Positions 45,126 through 56,140 of a DNA stretch of 64,000 bases are shown piece by piece. This DNA is from Alopecurus myosuroides (Eukaryota > Streptophyta > Magnoliopsida > Poales > Poaceae): positions 45,334,477-45,398,476 of the forward strand of contig CM054059.1 of the NCBI GenBank assembly GCA_028641055.1, read 5' to 3'. The notes beneath the pieces were generated by a model that did not search any database, had not been told where the DNA came from, and saw nothing but the letters and a program-made list of their open reading frames with translations. Numbering within the stretch: position 1 is the stretch's first letter; the number at the start of each line of letters is the position of its first letter. Made by a program: the position numbers and the translations under genes.

Positions 45126-47300
45126 TAAAGGATAAAGTTTGACTTACAAGTTTAGCAAAACATTTGAGGAGTTGCAGAATTGTTCTAGAACTTATACTTC
45201 TCGAATACCCCACATTAGTTTGGAGTATTCGAGAGACAAAATCAAACCTTGTTGAACATGGTAAAATAAATAAAAATGCCATTATAATTTTGTAGTCTAT
45301 ACATTAGAGACAACCTCTTTTACACTGAAAAGAGCGACATCATGATCCGTTGAAATTGACACCATATAAGTTATGGTTTGGGTAGTGGCCCGAATGTTCT
45401 TTTTCTTTAGTTTTGGTAAGCATACCATGTGTAAAATGTTTACAACCAAAATAGGATACATGCATGTATGTTTATAAGGTTATCCCAAAGAATCCATTGG
45501 GTATTTTTCCTATTACCGAACCAAAGAAAAATGTTGTTTGTTAGAAAAGGTTGATTTCTCGAGAAAGTAGTTCTTGCAAACCAAGTGAGTGGGAGGATAG
45601 TACAAACTCGACGAGATTAGAGAATCTTCGTTACCATGTCAAGAGTAGCGCAGCACTGGAAGTTGTTCTAGGGTTTCCTATTTTGAAAAACTAGAAGACA
45701 TTACATGTGTTGTAGATACTTCGAATGAGTTTGCAAACTAAAAGTCCTAAAACTTTGTAATTAGACCAACTTGTGGTTTAAGAGTAAATTGTTGTTTTGA
45801 CAACAAAGGACCTGGAACTTATAAAGGAACAAAATGATGGGCCCTGACTTCGTAAAATTGGCTATGAGTCATTATATCCGCGATAGTATTCTTGTATGAA
45901 TATCAAGTATGTGACTTGGTAGTCCTTTCGAAAGGGCATGATGCCTAACGATAGCAAACGAGTCTATATAGCAACAAAGACATGGATATTTACATCATTT
46001 GAAAGTTTTACTTGTCGAAAAGATGTTTCCGATGAAGTTCAAAGATTTGACTACTACAAGATTTTGATCTTCCGTAGTGATGCTTTAGTCTTTGCGGATA
46101 GTTCTAGCAAAAGTTACATATTCTGATATGGCAGTTGCATAACAAAAACCAACTTTCCTATCAAGGAAGTTTGATCGTGGATGTGTTCTTGACAAAGTAT
46201 GAGAGTTTTGTAAAATTCAAAAGATTGCTGGAAAGGTATGCACACTTCAATGGTTGAAGTGAGCATAACGAAGTTGAAATATTTACCTTATTGAAGTTCT
46301 CAAAAGAGTTTGATTCCATCATGAATAATAAAGATGCTTGTAGAGTTACAAGAAATTAAGTGGGAGCACTATGACATATTTCTAATGATTTGTGTAGATG
46401 ACATATGGTTGATTAGAAAATATGTATTTTAAATTAACACGGTTAAGATTTTCATACTGATGAAAGGCTTAGGAGATATTGGGCATCAATATATATAAGA
46501 GATGGATTTAAGCACCTGATATGGTTGAGCCAAATTATATAGATGAAGTATTGAAGTAAGTCGATATCGAAATGACAAGAAGGAGTTCTTGCCACATGGA
46601 AAACCATTGAGTAATATTCAAGTGTTTTGACACATGATGAGCCTAATTGAAACTCACATTTCTAAGTCATGTGTTCCATGCTATGTACACAACCAGTTGA
46701 GTCCTGGGCTATAGAATGTTATAGTAGGATAATTCATATGATGATTAGAAAATAGTGGGAGAGATCTTTTTGCCATTTTAGAAATGCTAAGGATATGTTT
46801 TCCTATGTAGTAATGACAAAATATTCGTTGTAGTATGTTACACTAATAGTCTTGTCATTATTCAAATAATTTTATCTCAATTAAAATATGTGATGAAGGG
46901 TGGAACAATAGGCTGGAACAAAGTTCCGGGCTGTATTTGAATGAATTTCAAAATTAAAGTATTGTGACAGATACTACAACAAGGCTAAGTATATCGTTGT
47001 GTTGACAACAAATAGTAGGAGTATTTGGTGGATTTCCAAGAATGCTGACACTATGAAGCTACATTTTCACAATGTTAGTACCATTAGTTTAAGCTGAGGA
47101 ATTAAGGTCTCACAGGTTGACCATATGTATACAAAGCCATTCCATTAGAGAATGAGTGATGCGTGTAGACGCAAAGAACATGCCAATACAATAGGACCTG
47201 AACATGTCATATCTTTTGATGATGTTTACCACATGCGAAGCATGGTAATAAAAATGGAACGTCATATGTATTAAGTGATTACATACTAGATTATTGACTA
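45126..47300 (+). pseudogene. pol: Copia integrase 3' part, reverse transcriptase and RNase H remnants
   Basis: Integrase resumes at once (SLTYKFSKTFEELQ, CSRTYTSRIPH). Reverse transcriptase is recognisable by FLMICVDDIWLI with the Asp pair at 46397-46402, then a NYIDEVLK-like block, and RNase H by AMLCTQPV. Many stops and frameshifts leave no domain intact. Confidence 0.75.
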
Positions 47301-47304
47301 TAGT

Positions 47305-47317
47305 GCAAGTGGGAGAT
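47305..47317 (+). other. Copia polypurine tract
   Basis: GCAAGTGGGAGAT immediately before the 3' LTR, as in WIS/Angela elements. Confidence 0.85.
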
Positions 47318-48972
47318 TGAAGGAAATATGTCGAGAGGCAATAATAAAGTGGTTATTATCTTATTCCTTGTTTATGATAAATGTTTATTTCTCATGGTAG
47401 AATTGTATTAACCGGAAACGTTGATATAGTGTGTTTAATAAACAAACAATGGCTCCTAGTAACGCCTCTTATTTAACTAGCTTGTTTATTAACTGATGAT
47501 CAAGGTTTCCTGATCATGAACATGGATATTGTTAATAACAGTGTCATGTCAATGGTAGAATGATGTGATGAACATAGACCCAAAGAGAATATATCAATGC
47601 GATCAAGTCATTAAGTTACATTGTTGTATCAGCCATACGAAGTAACTCTAATCCTTAGACCATGAGATCATGTCAATCACTAACACCGAAAGAGTGCTTT
47701 GATGTCATGAAAGTTCACACCGTAACAGGGTGACTATAAAGATGTCGTTGGCTATTCAGAAAGTATTAGTTGAGCCTCATGGATCAAGAGTGGGATTTGT
47801 CCATCCAAATGACGGAGAGATATACTCTGGGCCCTCTCGGTGATATCACATCGACACCGCTTAGAAGCATGTGACTAGGTCACAAGGATGTAATATCACG
47901 GAACGAGTAAAAGAGTACTTGTCAGTAACGAGATTAAACTAGGTATGTTTGATACCAATGGTCGGATCTCAGACAAGTAAAATATCGCGAGACAAAGGAA
48001 ACTGGTTACGACGTTTATGGTTCACACGATCACTAGATTCATCGTTGAATGTTTCGTAGTCATTACGGATCTCCAGGTCCCGTTGTTGACTATTGATCGG
48101 AGAGGTGTCTCAATCATGTCTACATTATTCATGAACCGTATGGTGACACACTTAAGGTTCGATGACGTGATTGAGTGGATACGGAATATCGGAAAAAAGT
48201 TTGGACAACACCGGAATTGTTTCAGGGAATATTGAGATAGTCATCGGAATTGTTCGTCGAATATTAAAATAGTTCAAGGTGGTACATGTTCATGTTTTAT
48301 TAACAAATAGTTCAAGGGGATAAGTGTTAATGTTTGTTAATAGGATCAACAAATATTAAAATAAAGAAATAAATAGTTTTATTTATTTATTAAAGAAAAC
48401 CCTTGAAATTTTGAGTGGCAATTGATGAGAGAATGAGTGGGTTGAGTGGAGACTCCACCCACATGATGAGGGAAGACGTGGAGGCATCAAAATTTTGTGG
48501 CTGCCTCCCCCTCCTATATAAAGAGGGGTTGGATCTCCCTCTCCCCACACAACTTGGTGTGATATCTCTTTCCCTCCTCCCGCTGCCCCACCTCTTGGTC
48601 ATCCGCTCGGTGAAGCCATGGCCATCTAATTTCTCCACCACACCATGTCGTCGTGTTGTTGGAGTTTCTGGTGGATCCTCTACTTCCTCTGCCCCGCTGG
48701 AACGAGGGAAAGGAGGTCGTCACCGAGCTGTACGTGTGACTGTGTGCGAAAGCGCTGCCAGATTGCAGCGCTCTTCTTCGTGATCTTAAGATCGATGTGA
48801 GTTCGACTACATAAACAATGAGATTCGATCTCGTAATGCTTTGTGTCTTCGAGGGTATGTTTTCCTTAAGACTCTCTTTCTCCATGGTGCTTACATCTCC
48901 TAGATTAGATCTCGGCCCTTCGGGTGTCTATCGCGTAGGAAAATTTTTGTTTTCTATGCAACGTACCCTTCA
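47318..48972 (+). repeat. Copia 3' LTR (1655 bp)
   Basis: Aligns with the 5' LTR throughout; longer by extra blocks such as those near 47740-47775 and 48470-48500. TATA box near 48515-48523. Ends CA before GTTAA. Confidence 0.93.
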
Positions 48973-49249
48973 GTTAACATATTGTGTGATATGTTGGAGA
49001 GATGGGCTAGTATATGTCCTTTCCATTTCAACAGACCATGTCATAGTATGATTGGTATCTAGCCCTTCAGTTAACGACATGCAGTCTTTCAGGCGACACA
49101 TCGCCGGCCAGTTACCATATGGTATTTGTTCTTCGGGGCCGAGGCTGTCAATAGTATCTAGCCCTAATGGCGTCGCATTTCTCATGGAAACCATCGTGAA
49201 GCAAGAAGGGGGCCGTGGCAAATGTAGGGAGATCATCTAGGCAAGCGTT

Positions 49250-49965
49250 GGGTATGATGAGCCGACCAGCTTGTTGATGAGGAAGCTCCAATGCTCAATG
49301 GTTAGCTTCCTATATATCCGAGATGGGCGAACCTAGGTAGATGAAAGGAAAAGAACCTAGCTTGCAGCTGAACATGTTGGCAATTCTGCACGGTTCATGA
49401 CCGGCCGTTGTGGCACAAAAACTTCGCTCATGTGAAAGTTTATTTTGAGGCCTCACATATTCTCGAGACAGAGAAATGGAATTTTTATGTCCGCAATCGA
49501 TTTGTCTGTCATTTCGGATTGGGATTAGTGTGTTATATGCGTACTGAAGATTTGCAGAAAGGGCTCGCAGCTGGAATCAGATGGGGCACGACCCCTTTAA
49601 TGTGACCAGTGGAGCTCGCAGCCGAGAGTATTGTAAAAAGGGCTCCCACCATGAAGTTGAACGTCATCGGGGGAGAGAGAGGGTCCTCTTGACACACCCC
49701 TCTCTTGGTCGTGAAATACGGGCCGATTTCACGGTTGATGGAAATTCTTGTCTGTCCCCCGGACACTAGTTTCGAACCCCTTCGGACGCAAGACTTGGAA
49801 CAGAAAAGGACAAATTCTCACCCGGTCATACACATTCTGAAAGTCGAGCTTGAGGAGAATGCCCCCCCAAACTTTTTAACCCGAAGCTGGTGCAGGATTT
49901 CAACGAGCACCACAGGCCCATCTAGGATGTTTGGCGGTCTTGATTCGGCTAATAATTCTTCTTAG
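49250..49965 (-). pseudogene. LINE (non-LTR) reverse-transcriptase fragment
   Basis: The minus strand encodes, in order, GPVVLVEILHQLRVKK, VSGGQTRISINREIGPYF, RGVCQEDPLSP (RT QGDPLSP block), GVVPHLIPA, a LQYAYNT stretch at about 49530-49545, INFHMSEVF, FSCKLGSF and EHWSFLINKL. This is the order of plant L1-type RT. LQYAYNT stands where active elements have LQYADDT, so the catalytic Asp pair is lost. Frames change several times. The element is truncated at both ends. Confidence 0.85.
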
Positions 49966-50189
49966 CTATTAGGTCTAAACTAGCAGCAACCGCCTTTGAG
50001 AAAACTCTGAGGACGACGTTTTCTAGAGCAATGGGGGTGAAAATGAGAAACGAGAAATGCGAAAATGAGAAGAACAAAATTGAGGCCAGAAAAGAAGAAA
50101 ATGTATGCAAGTATGAACCGTGCTCTCCTCATCTAACGTAAGGCACAAGAAGGAATCTCTTGGGGGAAATTCGTGGATGAATCATCGTT

Positions 50190-50517
50190 CCAAAACTAGG
50201 AGTGTCACGCCCAGTAACACGTTTTCTATTTTCGTTTAACCAGACGCGTAGCCATCCCCTGCTTCGCTTCTCGCCTTGCCCTGCTTTTTCTCAGTTCACC
50301 ACCGTCCTCTCAAGCCATCGCCACCCCTCCCCACCTTCCCTGCTTTTTCTCAGTTCACCACCCTCCTCTCAGCCCATCGCCACCGCTCCCCTATAACTAG
50401 CCCGCCCGCTTTTCCCAGTTCACCGCACTCCACACTCGCACTCCACACTCCCCTCCACACACAGTCACCCTCCCCTGCTTTTTCCACCTCCGCTCCGCCC
50501 AACCAAGCTCGCTCGCT
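50190..50517 (+). promoter_or_regulatory. C/T-rich promoter or 5' leader of the 51.6 kb gene, left of hAT
   Basis: Pyrimidine-rich sequence with three diverged direct repeats of CTTTTTCTCAGTTCACCACC-like text (about 50283, 50341, 50409). A weak TATA-like CTATAACTAG lies at 50392. It was contiguous with the sequence at 51597 before the hAT insertion, so it is probably the gene's original promoter or leader. Confidence 0.5.
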
Positions 50518-51596
50518 CAGGCCCGTTCCAACTAAAATTTGGACCCGGGGCGAGTTATTTAGAAATATAATTGTATTAAATTTTTATACTTTGTTAGTTT
50601 TAACAAACATATCTTTTATACAAATTGATTTGCAATACTAACAATATAATAATATTCCAATTATTCTTTTTTACATGGTTGTAATGCATGCCAAAATATA
50701 TTTGAGGTGCACGTTTTGCTTTTCTTTGCAAGGTATTTTCGTTAACAAAATAAAATACATCTTAAATGTGAAAAAAGAAGGGAAGACGTATGACGCATTA
50801 TCATTTTTATAACCGATGAATTATATATGTATATTTTTTGTGAATGTTCTTCTCTACTTCGAATATTATTATATATACGGGTACAAAGTAACAAATCATA
50901 AACCCTAACAAATATCTTCATATAGGTTCGTAGTGTATGGTTATGTAAACAAATATATAGAAACTTCTCGAGTATAAATTGATAAATTGGCGTAATCATT
51001 TTTTTGTGTGTTATAAGTTAAAGTGGATTCGATAATAAGTTTATAAGATGTGGATGATCCATATTTTTACTAAAATAGCATTGCTTATTGTAATCATCGT
51101 AAATATTAAATGTTATGGCTTCTACTAATTTTGCACACACAAAATTCAGTTATCATATACGCTCACCACAATATACTCTATGTCACATGGTCTAAAAAAA
51201 AATTTCTCTTAGTTTCTCAAATAAGAATTTGCGCACCAAATTAAACATGTGATATATATATACACACACATACATAATTTTTTTTAATCACATTTTCCCA
51301 CATATTTATATATATATATATATTAATTATTTTAGCATAGTATGTGTAAGTTATTCATATGAAAACTAGCTACCAATTAAAACATGTCAACGCTCGTCGT
51401 ACATTATAATGTTACGTATTTTGCAATTGTTTATATAAACTAAGTTCGAATTTCTAACATTTATAAATAGTCAATAACAAATACATGATTGGCAGATGAT
51501 AGTATAAGAGTAACAATGTACTTAAGTATTTGAGGCCCTCCCCCTCTTTGGACCCAGGGCGGTCGCCCCCTTTGCCCGGCCTATGGACCGGCCCTG
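50518..51596. mobile_element. Non-autonomous hAT element, 1079 bp
   Basis: Left end CAGGCCCGTTCC; right end is the inverse of CAGGGCCGGTCC (10 of 12 identical), the hAT terminal motif. Perfect 8-bp target-site duplication CGCTCGCT (50510-50517 and 51597-51604). The interior is AT-rich with no transposase frame and has (TA)n and (CA)n stretches near 51252-51330. A TATAAATAG-like sequence at 51463-51472 lies about 155 bp upstream of the next gene's ATG. Confidence 0.92.
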
Positions 51597-51626
51597 CGCT
51601 CGCTCGCGCCTACCAAAGAGACAGCC

Positions 51627-52082
51627 ATGGCGAAACTAGCTGCCGCCGGCGCCATGTTTCTGCTCACACTTCTTCTGCTCCCCGTGCTTCTCCCTGCCAC
51701 AGGCCTCGTGTGCCCAGCCTGCCCACCTTGCCCCTCCTGTCCTCCCCAGCCGCCCTGCCCACCCCAGCTCTGCCCCAATCCACCATCGTGCCTCATCGTC
51801 ACCCAGACCCAGCCACAGCAGCCGCCGCCCAAGAGCTTCCCCGGCGTCCCCGGCATCGGCCTCGGCCTCGCCGCCGGCACGCAGGTGTGCTGCCAGTGCG
51901 CGGCCTGTCCGCCGGCCCCGACGTGCATCAGGGCGCCCTGCCCCGTATACCCACCCTGCAGTCCCGCCATTCCACCGCCCCACTCCGACGACGACGGCAA
52001 CAAGATGCTCCAGATCATTGGCGCCGTGTCCGGGCTACTGATCGCCATCGCCAGCGTCCTCGCCGTCCTACGTTGGTTCTGA
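51627..52082 (+). CDS. Cys/Pro-rich secreted or type I membrane protein, 151 aa
   Basis: ATG in a good context (CAGCCATGG). The predicted protein has a strong signal peptide (residues 1-26, MAKLAAAGAMFLLTLLLLP core) and a Cys/Pro-rich region of CPxCPxCPP repeats (29-56). A Gln/Pro linker follows, then a Gly-rich patch (GVPGIGLGLAAG), a second Cys-rich block with CCQCAAC (about 87-112), and a C-terminal hydrophobic segment (about 127-150) that could span the membrane. Codons are strongly GC-ending, as in many grass genes. No family was recognised. A frame opening at 52081 directly after the membrane segment looks like its lost cytoplasmic tail (see findings). The hAT element sits 30 bp upstream, in its leader or promoter. 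Confidence 0.72.
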   Translation: MAKLAAAGAMFLLTLLLLPVLLPATGLVCPACPPCPSCPPQPPCPPQLCPNPPSCLIVTQTQPQQPPPKSFPGVPGIGLGLAAGTQVCCQCAACPPAPTCIRAPCPVYPPCSPAIPPPHSDDDGNKMLQIIGAVSGLLIAIASVLAVLRWF

Positions 52083-52212
52083 AAGGCGGCAGAGCCGCAG
52101 CCGGAGCGCCCAGCGCGCCGCCGCCGACGAGGAGGATGTCGAGACCGGCGCGGCACCTTCCCCGGCCTCGTCCTGCCCGTCGTTCACTTCCTCCGGCTCC
52201 GACTCGGAGTAG
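52083..52212 (+). pseudogene. Probable out-of-frame cytoplasmic tail of the 51.6 kb gene
   Basis: In the frame beginning at 52081, 43 codons run from a basic stretch (ERRQSRSRSAQR) through an acidic DEEDVETG to a Ser-rich end (SSGSDSE) and TAG at 52210-52212. A basic segment right after a membrane span and an acidic/Ser tail is the usual layout of a type I membrane protein. It is separated from the main frame by one base. Confidence 0.45.
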
Positions 52213-53185
52213 GCCGAGCACCAGCTGCCGAGTATCTAATCTAAGTTACGTATTAGCTGGGATGTAAAAAAGCGTTAGTGGATCCTGCAGGTTTATGCTC
52301 CTAGTCGATCTAAGTTAAGGAACTAATGAGGTCTATTGTAAATACTGTAGTTCAATGTTTATTTAAATGTCTGATTTGCAAAGTCAAATGGAGTGGCTTA
52401 CGGTTATCTCTATTTATCCTGCTTGGTACCTAAAAGTATTTCGTATTTGGCAGCCCAAATATGCTTAATTGCAAAGAATATATTTATGTAGTCATTTCTA
52501 GCGTGCTAGTTCCCCGCCGGAAGAAAACAGTAGAGCTAGCATATAGGACGAGGTACTTTTTTTTTTGAAATATATAGGACGAGGTACTTATCTGAGAAGA
52601 TCAGGCAAGAGGCAGGATCAAAACCGATGATTAAGTTTAGAGAGTGTTCGACGGGATTTTGTACTCCCCAAAGGAAGATCATAAGGTATTCATATAAGTA
52701 TAGAGCATAAGTATGCCATCGATCAAGGATAAATATCTCTAATAAAACAAAGAGTTGAAGGTAGCCATGCAATCACTTGAGCTGGCTAAGTCAATCCTCT
52801 TATTTAATTAAGTCCCTATTAGTAGCCCTCCATGCATGCATACAAAGAAGATTTGGTTCGGATCCTGTATGTACGAGTGGGCTCATGCACTTGGCGCCAG
52901 CAGCTAGCCCATAGCCAGGAGCAGTTCACGCGCCTCACGTATTATATACATACTAGTATGTACGTATCTTGGTCAACCTGAAGTATACAAAGGAAGTGTC
53001 CGATTCTTTCCGGTGCAACACGTACACGCCCCGGCGGCCGACTCTCGTGCGCCAGATGAGCGTGATACACTCTGGGATATGATAAGCACGTCCCAAGGCA
53101 AAGCCATGAAAACAGCAACGGCCAACAACCTGTGACGCATCCGGTGCATGGCGTCGCTATCCATTCATGTGTTCCGGAGCGCTCG
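52213..53185. other. Intergenic, AT-rich
   Basis: Contains the probable 3' region of the Cys/Pro-rich gene and no other supported gene or element. Confidence 0.5.
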
Positions 53186-53187
53186 CC

Positions 53188-53195
53188 TATAAAAA
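53188..53195 (+). promoter_or_regulatory. TATA box
   Basis: TATAAAAA within GCCTATAAAAAGAGGCGG, in GC-rich surroundings. A transcript would start near 53220 and could run to the AATAAA at 55661. Confidence 0.6.
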
Positions 53196-53944
53196 GAGGC
53201 GGATGCGTGCACACGAGAGGAGGAGAAAAAGGGACCAGAGCCTCAGATCGGCCTTGTGCCGCACGGCCGTCCCGGCGACCGGCTTGACTGGAGTTGTGCT
53301 GGCCATCGTACGCCAGGAGCGGCAGACGACCACGGCAAGCCAACAAGCAGTACACGCCCGTGGCGGCGGCGGTGGTACACGCGCCCCAGGCAGCCAGGCA
53401 GCGAGTTGCTCATGGCCATTTACCGACGAAGCCCATGCACGTCCATTTATCCTATACATGTACACCTCTACTCTTTCTCTCTCTTCTAACAGGTTTTGAG
53501 AGAAGAGATGGATCGCAAAGAGGAGTACAGACGTCCAAGCGAAGAAGCCAACGACCATAACTCGTGGCAAGAAGCAGGCGGTCGAACGGCGGCGCCGAGA
53601 AGGACAAGCATGGCACGATCATGTTGATGGCCCAAGCGACGACCGTCACACCAGTGGACTCCTTGGCTCCCTTGGATGTGCTCGAGCCAGCGGCCGCGGG
53701 TCCCCTGACGGATGTGACGTCGAACAGCTGTGCACGCTCGCGCTCTAAGGAGGCCGTGGATGACATGCCGAAGCTGACGGCCTCGACACCCCGGACGCGC
53801 GCCGTAGAGGCTGCAGAACATGCGCCTATGGCGGTGACGTGCGGTTTTCATGTCTTATGCTCTTCCACGACGGTTTGTCACTGCGGCGGCCGGCGCGGCG
53901 CTCGACGCAGTCTTCATCTCCGCCACGACATTGGCGCTGCTGCC

Positions 53945-54785
53945 GGCGTGTAGCACAACATCCTCTTCATTCCCGTGACGACGTCGACAAGCAGCCGACG
54001 TGCGGCCCAGCGTGATCTCGGCTTCGACGACGGCGTCGGCGGAACGAACGGTGTGCAACCTGCTGTCATCCTCACCACCCTACGAGCCCGGAGACAACGT
54101 CGACATTGCCGGCGTGTAGCCTGTGTCATCTTTGTCCTCCATGACGACGGCGACGAGGATGCCGACATACAGGCCAATGCAATCTTCATCGCCGCGGTGT
54201 TGTCGGCCCGACTGCCGGCATGCAGCCCGGCGCTACCTCCATCTTCGGAACAGCACCGGCGGGGCTGCCGGCGTGCAGCCCGGCATCATCTCTGTGCTCC
54301 ATGTTGACGTCAACAAGACTGACAACATCGGCGAGACAGCTGGCGTGCAGCCCGGCGTCATATCCATCTCCGCGACAATGTCGGCGAGGTTGTCGGCATG
54401 CAGCCCGACATCATCTCTATCTCTGCGGTGATGTCGCACGGTTGCCGGCGTCCAGCCCGGCGCCATCTTCATCCCTGCGACAACATCGGCGAGACAGCCG
54501 GCGTTCAGCCTGGCGTCATCTCCATCTTCGCCACAACGTCAGCGGGGCGGCCGACATGCTGACCGGCATCATCCCCGTCTCCACACCAACCTCGGCAAGG
54601 CAGCCGGCGTGCAGCCCGGCGTCACCTCCATCTTCCCGACCACATTGGCGGGGTGGCTGGCGGTCAGAGTCATCTCCATCTCCACGACAACATCAGCAAG
54701 ACAGCCAACATGCAGCATGGCGTCTTCCCCAACTCCACGACAACGTCGGCGCGGCTGCCGGCGTACAGTCCGGCGCCACCGTCTA
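53945..54785 (+). repeat. Degenerate 51-54 bp minisatellite
   Basis: About a dozen copies built on GGCGTGCAGCCCGGCGTCAT followed by CTCCATCTCCGCGACAACATCGGCGAG-type text. Copy starts lie near 54217, 54270, 54342, 54396, 54447, 54501, 54554, 54606, 54655, 54706 and 54757. A related but different GACGAGGCG repeat is at 55200-55310. Confidence 0.88.
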
Positions 54786-55199
54786 ATCATGATGGTCATT
54801 TGTCTTATTCGCAGGTACCAATGGATTAAAGAAGGCTCACCTCACCGTGGATGCCCCGAAGTCAGCTCCATTGCACACCAACTTACCGGATGCCTCCAAC
54901 CCGGAGTTTCCACCGCAAGCTACATCGACCATGCATCTTCTACACCGCCAGCATTGCGTACCTCTCGCCTCACAAGGTGGACGACGACATCGTCACCTTC
55001 CCGGACTCTAGGAGTTCACACACGCCTCCACAAGTTCCACGTCGCCAAGTTCATTTTGGCGTTATCCAAGCCATACTGCTGCGCGGCGACGATCAAGCCT
55101 ACTTCGTCTTCTACACCAACATTCTTCCCCAACATCGTCTTAGCACCGACGACGTGAAGCCACTTCACCGACATGTCATTTTCCGATGAAGCGAACCAT

Positions 55200-55310
55200 T
55201 TCTTGCCGGGCACCGACGAGGCGAAGGCAAGCCATCCTGTCCGACACCGACGAGGCGGACATCACAAGGCCGGGCACCGACGAGGCGAAGGCCACCCACC
55301 TGTCTGAGCT
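55200..55310 (+). repeat. Short ACCGACGAGGCG tandem repeats
   Basis: ACCGACGAGGCGAAGG and close variants recur three times. They lie downstream of the minisatellite in the same candidate transcript. Confidence 0.7.
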
Positions 55311-55660
55311 GACGAAGCCAGACATCTTCATCATCGGACATCGACAAGCCGGAGGCATGCGGCTAAGCATCGCCGGAGCGACGGACGCACCGCTCCGCCT
55401 TCCACTTCATCACCATATCATCATCATCGTCTACACCGAGCACTTGGAGAAGACGAGACTTGAAGACGACGACCATTGCAGCAGCTTAATCGGAGGTGGT
55501 CCGTGACATTGACTCGCGGATGTAATTAATCGGGAGCCTTCCGAGGCCCCGTGAACCAGAGCTTCACAATCGCCCAAGTCATACTGGCCGCGCTAGCAGG
55601 CCACGGAGCGCATAGTTATTGTAAAGGGATCATGTAATTTTGTTTCTCCGTTGAGAGATT

Positions 55661-55666
55661 AATAAA
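55661..55666 (+). terminator. Polyadenylation signal
   Basis: AATAAA in GAGATTAATAAAATGC, followed by T-rich sequence; a plausible end of the unit starting near 53220. Confidence 0.5.
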
Positions 55667-56035
55667 ATGCAAGTTTCCCTATATTCTATTTTGTGTACTT
55701 AGTACACTGGCACGCCCGCATATTTTATTTTCCCCTGGAGCGTATAGAAATAGTAATCCGTAACACGTGTTACGTTTATTATTATTATTTCTCATGTCAA
55801 ACAGAGAGATTCTCTGAATACTGCTATTCACAAATGAACATAAATGACAATCACATGAGGAAATAACAGGCACATGATATGTCATATATCATAAGATCAC
55901 AATTTGTTTAATTGAAGTGTAATTCGATTTGTGTAATTGGATTGTGGCCACAGGAGTGTTCGAGCTGCGCCTAGTGGTGGTCGATGCTACTTCTTTTGGA
56001 GGTCCAGAGGTTAGAGGCACTACAGGAAACAGCTA

Positions 56036-56138
56036 CTCCCTCCGTTCCATATTAGATGACTCCCGTATGGATGTATCTAGACATGTTTTAGTACTAGATA
56101 CATCTATTTGAGAGTCATCTAATATGGAACGGAGGGAG
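56036..56138. mobile_element. Stowaway MITE, 103 bp
   Basis: Ends CTCCCTCCGTTCCATATTAG and CTAATATGGAACGGAGGGAG are perfect inverted repeats, flanked by TA (56034-56035, 56139-56140). Confidence 0.93.
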
Positions 56139-56140
56139 TA

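Larger units (their letters stand above)
37196..48972 (+). mobile_element. Copia LTR retrotransposon, WIS/Angela/BARE type, with nested Helitron
   Basis: LTRs at 37196-38783 and 47318-48972, with target-site duplication GTTAA (37191-37195 and 48973-48977). The LTR start (TGAAGGAAATATG and neighbouring text) and the primer-binding site TGGTATCAGA belong to the WIS/Angela/BARE group abundant in Triticeae. Internal domains follow Copia order (integrase before RT) but are full of stops. The LTRs differ by roughly 7% over the first 430 bp by eye plus indels, so this is clearly older than the Gypsy element. A complete Helitron (41540-45125) lies in the integrase region. Confidence 0.93.
53220..55690 (+). 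other. Candidate transcription unit with minisatellite, product unknown
   Basis: Begins at the TATA box and ends near an AATAAA signal (55661-55666) followed by T-rich sequence. The first ATG with coding-like sequence is at 53508 (39 codons, MDRKEEYRRPSEEANDHNSW start, stop at 53627). An acceptor-like TTCTAACAG lies just before it. No long frame continues, and 53945-54785 is a degenerate minisatellite. It may be a non-coding or retroelement-derived unit, or a broken gene. Confidence 0.35.

Noticed and set aside
37191..48977. Treating the two ~1.6 kb repeats at 37.2 and 47.3 kb as a segmental duplication
   Set aside because: TG...CA ends, GTTAA target duplication, primer-binding site and polypurine tract show they are LTRs of one Copia element.
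34560..49965. One LINE split by the Copia insertion
   Set aside because: The fragments at 34.6-35.0 and 49.25-49.97 kb overlap in the same part of the LINE, so they are two separate copies.
51530..52267. 245-codon plus-strand frame and a 191-codon minus-strand frame overlapping the Cys/Pro-rich gene
   Set aside because: High GC keeps all frames open. Only the 151-codon frame has a good start context, signal peptide and membrane span; the longer frame starts inside the hAT element.
54220..54786. 188-codon open frame in the minisatellite
   Set aside because: Repeat unit length near a multiple of three keeps several frames open on both strands; no start context or homology.
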